Assembly (NCBI GenBank): GCA_022704725.1
Contig: JAKJFV010000062.1
Coordinates: 1-7,893, forward strand
Direction: 5' to 3'
Origin: Spirochaetota bacterium
GTDB lineage: Bacteria > Spirochaetota > Spirochaetia > Treponematales > Treponemataceae
Length of the DNA: 7,893 nt
Made by a program: the position numbers and the translations under genes. The notes below the pieces were generated by a model. That model was not told the DNA's origin. It searched no databases and saw nothing but the letters and a program-made list of their open reading frames with translations. This document shows, piece by piece, positions 5,156 to 7,893 of the stretch (the stretch's first letter is position 1; each line of letters starts with the position of its first letter).

Positions 5156-5833
5156 CGGTATTATTTTACCCACTTGTAGAAAAAAATCAAGGTCGGCAGT
5201 ATAAAAGCCCGAATCAATATATAATCGCGGAGTTTTAATAAGGAGAACAGAGCCCTGTATTTCTTTGGGCTTATTTCTTTCTATTCCCTGAGCATAGGAG
5301 CGTACTGCCTGTTTGAGCGCCTGCTCATAGGCTGTTATAATACCCGCTGTTCCGTCAGCAACCCTTCCTCTCCCTGTTCCGCTGATTTTCGGGTAAACAA
5401 CCGAATCCCATGCCTTTTTTTGTGCAAGCATGACAGGCGATCTGGCGTATTCAAGCCATACATAAAACCGCTCGTTTTCTATGCGCGGATCTTTGAATGA
5501 AAGACGGCCGTCGTTTTTTGGAAGCGTGATTTTAGGAGTAAATTCAAAATATTCCTGAACGTTTCTTTGACTGTCAGAAGGGGTGTATGAAAAATCCCAG
5601 CCGAAAATCATGCCTTCAAGAATAAACGGAGCAAGTTTTTTCAGTTCATTAACAGAATGTTCATAAAAAATGTCTGACGGTTCAATTTCTCTGCCCGGTT
5701 CCGTTTCAAGGAGTGACCAGACTTCAATTCTAAGGAGGTTTTCGGCTCCCTCTGTTTGCGGGAGCGGTGTCTGTCCTGCAAGAACAAAAGAGAAGAGCAA
5801 TAAAAGGAAGATTATCGGAAGGCGTCTTTCCAT
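5141..5833 (-). CDS. Exported protein of unknown function with a C-terminal domain faintly like LPP20/FlgT-N
   Basis: I do not recognise this protein (230 aa from ATG 5833). It opens with a Sec signal peptide, MERRLPIIFLLLLFSFVLAG, probably cut near residues 20-21. There is no cysteine near the cleavage site, so it is not a lipoprotein. The mature chain has an acidic, aromatic N-terminal half. The C-terminal part contains GTGRGRVADGTAG, a long helix (IITAYEQALKQAVRSYAQGI) and strands (GSVLLIKTPRLYI, FYTADLDFFLQVG). This helix-plus-strand arrangement faintly resembles LPP20-like or FlgT-N domains, but that is a guess. The frame also allows GTG 5842 (three extra residues). I prefer ATG 5833 because GGAAA precedes it closely, whereas GTG has only a distant GGG. 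Either start lies inside the end of the rhomboid gene, so translation is probably coupled. It is likely periplasmic. Confidence 0.78.
   Translation of the reverse strand: MERRLPIIFLLLLFSFVLAGQTPLPQTEGAENLLRIEVWSLLETEPGREIEPSDIFYEHSVNELKKLAPFILEGMIFGWDFSYTPSDSQRNVQEYFEFTPKITLPKNDGRLSFKDPRIENERFYVWLEYARSPVMLAQKKAWDSVVYPKISGTGRGRVADGTAGIITAYEQALKQAVRSYAQGIERNKPKEIQGSVLLIKTPRLYIDSGFYTADLDFFLQVGKIIPYALY
5163..5190 (-). promoter_or_regulatory. Candidate internal promoter ahead of the small exported gene and pheS
   Basis: On the - strand TTGATT (5190-5185) and TAAAAT (5168-5163) are separated by 16 nt. They match the sigma70 boxes at four and five of six positions. A start point about 7 nt on (near 5156) would place the 5130-5155 hairpin at the very 5' end of the transcript. 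The site is inside the 3' coding part of the upstream exported gene, and AT-rich chance matches are common. Confidence 0.35.
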
Positions 5834-6453
5834 ACTTTCCACGGGCTTATGCCCATACGTATTCGAATATAAAGCCAGGCGCAGGCAAAACCTGCAAGGT
5901 GAGTCATGTGAGCTACCCCGGATCTCACACTTAAAAATTGATTGAAAATTTCAATACCTGCATAAATGCCTATGAGAATAGGAGCCGGGATGGGAAGTAT
6001 GCCCCATATAAAAATTTGTGAACGGGGAAAAACAACTGCATATGCGAGCAGTATGGCATAAATTGCGCCGGAAGCACCGAGTAAGAAGACTCCATAATTA
6101 CCGGAAAAATAGTAGACTGCAAAGGAAAAAACCCCGCAGAGGAAGCCGGAAACCAAATAAAGAAGAAGAAACTCCTTGCTCCCGATTGCTCTTTCCAGGG
6201 TCAGCCCGAAAAATAAGAGTCCCAGCATGTTAAAAACCAGATGCGATAAGCCGCCGTGTACAAACATGTAGGTTATAAACTGCCAGTACATAGAATTTCT
6301 AACAACATTAATAACATTGAGAGAAAGATAATTATACAAATTAGGGTTTATTGAGGTGAGCAGGTAAATGAGAATATTTATACCAATGATATAAAAGGAA
6401 GCACTGTTAAATGAATAGCGGAATGGTGTACGGATTGTCTTTAAAAACCCCAT
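5812..6453 (-). CDS. Rhomboid-family intramembrane serine protease
   Basis: The 213-aa polytopic membrane protein belongs to the rhomboid family, which cleaves transmembrane segments of substrate proteins within the membrane. Catalytic residues are intact: GASGA with nucleophile S128 and the histidine H185 in HMTHLAG. The conserved HGGLSHLVFNM segment supplies H71 and N75 for the oxyanion hole. About six membrane segments are visible (roughly 18-35, 68-85, 94-117, 122-143, 148-173, 183-198), the basic bacterial layout without extra domains. The start at ATG 6453 is chosen because GAGGAG (6458-6463) lies just upstream and the N-terminus then resembles other short rhomboids. An in-frame start at 6543 would add 30 residues that merely overlap the cyclase gene in another frame. 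Only one base (6454) separates it from the cyclase stop, so translation is surely coupled. Natural substrates are unknown; the neighbouring exported proteins are possible but unproven. Confidence 0.93.
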   Translation of the reverse strand: MGFLKTIRTPFRYSFNSASFYIIGINILIYLLTSINPNLYNYLSLNVINVVRNSMYWQFITYMFVHGGLSHLVFNMLGLLFFGLTLERAIGSKEFLLLYLVSGFLCGVFSFAVYYFSGNYGVFLLGASGAIYAILLAYAVVFPRSQIFIWGILPIPAPILIGIYAGIEIFNQFLSVRSGVAHMTHLAGFACAWLYIRIRMGISPWKVWKDAFR

Positions 6454-6454
6454 A

Positions 6455-7549
6455 TTACTCCTCTGCAGATGTAGAAGGGGTAGCTGCCAGCGTAACTCTG
6501 TTTCTTCCGTTCCGTTTAGACTGATACAAAGCCTGGTCGGCAAATTCTACCAATTCTTTTGCAGTCATCGGTGTGTCGGGCTGGCACACTGAAACACCGA
6601 TAGAAATTGTTACATGCATTGTATTATTTTCATAGGATAAGGTCTTTTTCTCTATTTCGTTACGGATCCGTTCTGCAACAAGCATAGCGGCCGATGCCTC
6701 TGTGTTGTAAAGCATAACAACAAATTCTTCACCGCCGTAGCGCCCTGCCATATCCTGTCCGCGAATACCGTCAAAAATTGTTTTAGCTACCTGTTGAAGA
6801 ACATAATCTCCGCAGGCGTGACCGTAGGTATCGTTGAATTTCTTAAAAAAGTCTATGTCGAGCATCATAACTGCTATTGGGAGCCCATTCATTTGAGAAA
6901 ATTCCATCTTCTCTGCAAGAACTGTATAGAAGTAATGCTTAAGTTTAAGGTGAGTCATCATATCAGTAGTTGTCATTTCGATGAGAGACGCATTGTTAAT
7001 GGCAATAGCAGAAAGGGATGCAATATTCATCATCTGCTGGCGGTCATACTCGTTGTACGAAACACCTTCTCCTAAATCAATTCTTTCTCCCAGCAGAAGA
7101 ATACCGTTAAGGTGGTTTTTCTGCTTAAGCGGCACAATGAGAGATGGATTTAAAGATGCAATCTGCTCTAAAAGATCTTCACCGCCGAAAGCTTTTTCAA
7201 ATTCGTCGAGTGTGTAGCTTACATTGTGTTCAGCAAGAAATGAAACTATAGGATGGGTTATTGGAATATTGTAGGAAATTGTATCTAAAGGTTCGAGACC
7301 ATTGTAGTTTGAATCGAGGGTAAAAAAGTCGGAATCGAAGGTTTTGAGAACAAAGACACCTGCTCCTAAAACACGCATCTGGCACATGCAGACATACAGA
7401 ATCGATTCTATTAGAGTTGAGTACTCAAGAACAGAAGATAAGCTTTTGGATATTTCCAGGAGCTGTTTATAATCATACAACTGCTTTTCATACGATTCAA
7501 TAGCACTGTCATGCAGAGTTTTTTTGCTTTTTCTAGAAGTTTGTTTCAT
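6455..7549 (-). CDS. Diguanylate cyclase with N-terminal GAF domain
   Basis: This 364-aa cytoplasmic enzyme is predicted to make cyclic di-GMP from two GTP. A basic, helical N-terminus (1-38) is followed by a GAF-like sensory domain (about 40-188, with IVPLKQKNHLNGILLLG near its end) and a GGDEF domain (about 190-355). The GGDEF domain looks active: active-site motif GGEEF (272-276), metal-binding D231 in MLDIDFFKKFNDTYGH, and the usual C-terminal DQALYQSKRNGRNRV segment. The product-inhibition I-site RGQD (263-266) is placed exactly five residues before GGEEF, so feedback control is likely. The entry motif is unusual, DMMTHLKLKHYF rather than DxLTxLxNRRxF. There is no membrane segment or phosphoacceptor domain, so the input is probably a small ligand or partner bound by GAF. 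ATG 7549 overlaps the upstream stop as ATGA, and the rhomboid gene starts 1 nt after its stop. Confidence 0.95.
   Translation of the reverse strand: MKQTSRKSKKTLHDSAIESYEKQLYDYKQLLEISKSLSSVLEYSTLIESILYVCMCQMRVLGAGVFVLKTFDSDFFTLDSNYNGLEPLDTISYNIPITHPIVSFLAEHNVSYTLDEFEKAFGGEDLLEQIASLNPSLIVPLKQKNHLNGILLLGERIDLGEGVSYNEYDRQQMMNIASLSAIAINNASLIEMTTTDMMTHLKLKHYFYTVLAEKMEFSQMNGLPIAVMMLDIDFFKKFNDTYGHACGDYVLQQVAKTIFDGIRGQDMAGRYGGEEFVVMLYNTEASAAMLVAERIRNEIEKKTLSYENNTMHVTISIGVSVCQPDTPMTAKELVEFADQALYQSKRNGRNRVTLAATPSTSAEE
6458..6463 (-). promoter_or_regulatory. Shine-Dalgarno GAGGAG of the rhomboid gene, inside the cyclase gene
   Basis: The last sense codons of the cyclase (GAG GAG, two glutamates) double as the ribosome binding site. 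The order is GAGGAG-TAA-T-ATG, so the ribosome stopping on the cyclase is positioned to restart on the rhomboid gene. This site sets the rhomboid start at 6453. Confidence 0.85.
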
Positions 7550-7893
7550 GTATTTTTCTTCTCAACATCAGCTATTATAACATAATTTTGCATAATATCA
7601 AGGAAAATCCTCCATTGGGGATACTGTTTTTCTAATAAATCTGCATTATCTTTATTTCTTGTTGATGTTATGAGGATTTTTATGTTTGAAATGTCTGCTG
7701 CAGAGGATTTTTTGGATTCAGATATTAGGGCCGCAATTTTTATATGGAGATCATTAAAATAATTAGTTTGCGACTCAATAAGCGTTCTTGCCTGGGAATT
7801 TGCATTTTCAATCATCTGTGTCATTTTTTTTATTAAATCGGTATTCTGCTGGCCTTCGGTGGTATAACTTTTAATGAGCTGAATATCATTTTC
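7546..7893 (-). CDS. Helical protein of unknown function, C-terminal part (5' end outside window)
   Basis: The frame is open to the right edge, so only the last 115 residues are visible. The ATG at 7824 is internal: 23 sense codons precede it in frame (ending ...TDLIKKMTQMIENAN). I do not recognise the family. The first 60 or so residues are polar and strongly helical with heptad-like hydrophobics (IQLIKSY, LIKKMTQMIENA, LIESQTNYFNDLHIKIAALI), consistent with a coiled coil. A mixed alpha/beta tail follows (NIKILITSTRNKDNADLLEKQYPQWRIFLDIM, NYVIIADVEKK). There is no membrane segment in the visible part. Its stop overlaps the cyclase start by 4 nt (ATGA), so the two are likely translated together. 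It could be a regulator or signalling partner of the cyclase, but that rests on position only. Confidence 0.8.
   Translation of the reverse strand, partial: ENDIQLIKSYTTEGQQNTDLIKKMTQMIENANSQARTLIESQTNYFNDLHIKIAALISESKKSSAADISNIKILITSTRNKDNADLLEKQYPQWRIFLDIMQNYVIIADVEKKNT

Noticed and set aside
6454..6543. 30-residue N-terminal extension of the rhomboid protein
   Set aside because: The extension overlaps the conserved GGDEF coding region in another frame and is not rhomboid-like. GAGGAG points to ATG 6453.
7822..7824. ATG as the start of the rightmost - strand gene
   Set aside because: The frame is open without a stop to the window edge and the same helical pattern continues upstream, so this ATG is probably internal.
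1..7893. Defence system, prophage, transposon or CRISPR content
   Set aside because: No integrase, transposase, nuclease-helicase set, spaced direct repeats or terminal inverted repeats are visible. The genes look like core chromosome.

Overview
The window looks like chromosomal DNA of a spirochaete, most likely a Treponema-type organism. The main reason is a PheS of the archaeal/eukaryal type (518 aa, N-terminal winged-helix region), which is characteristic of spirochaetes. Supporting signs are a run of closely packed exported proteins without recognisable families, a lipoprotein with a relaxed spirochaete-like lipobox, and moderate-to-low GC by eye. The species cannot be named from the sequence alone. 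I see no phage, IS element, CRISPR array, tRNA or rRNA.

Layout. Bases 1-906 are read on the + strand. They hold the 3' end of trpB (tryptophan synthase beta), a strong and apparently bidirectional hairpin terminator with no trpA after it, a short promoter-bearing gap, and a 131-aa hotdog-fold acyl-CoA thioesterase. From 869 to the right edge everything is on the - strand and forms one tightly packed block. In transcription order (right to left) it contains: a helical protein of unknown function, cut by the window edge; a GAF-GGDEF diguanylate cyclase; a rhomboid intramembrane protease; two small exported proteins of unknown function; PheS; a divergent uracil-DNA-glycosylase-fold protein; and a lipoprotein with an amidohydrolase domain. 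Junctions are ATGA overlaps (7546-7549 and 2392-2395), a 1-nt gap (6454), a coding overlap of about 20-30 nt (5812-5833/5842), and gaps of 22, 21 and 48 nt. This suggests co-transcription and translational coupling. A candidate internal promoter followed by a near-perfect hairpin (5130-5190) may give the pheS part its own transcript.

How the genes fit together. The block mixes a housekeeping gene (pheS, without pheT) with signalling (c-di-GMP synthesis), membrane proteolysis (rhomboid) and envelope proteins (two secreted proteins and a lipoprotein hydrolase). The rhomboid and the exported proteins beside it are a plausible envelope module, but a protease-substrate link is only inference. The - strand block and the + strand thioesterase converge and overlap by 38 nt with no good terminator between them. 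The - strand transcript may therefore run antisense through the thioesterase gene as far as the bidirectional terminator near 385-421.

The most interesting items are the unusual UDG-fold protein, the exported amidohydrolase lipoprotein, the 5130-5155 hairpin with its possible promoter, and the convergent overlap.
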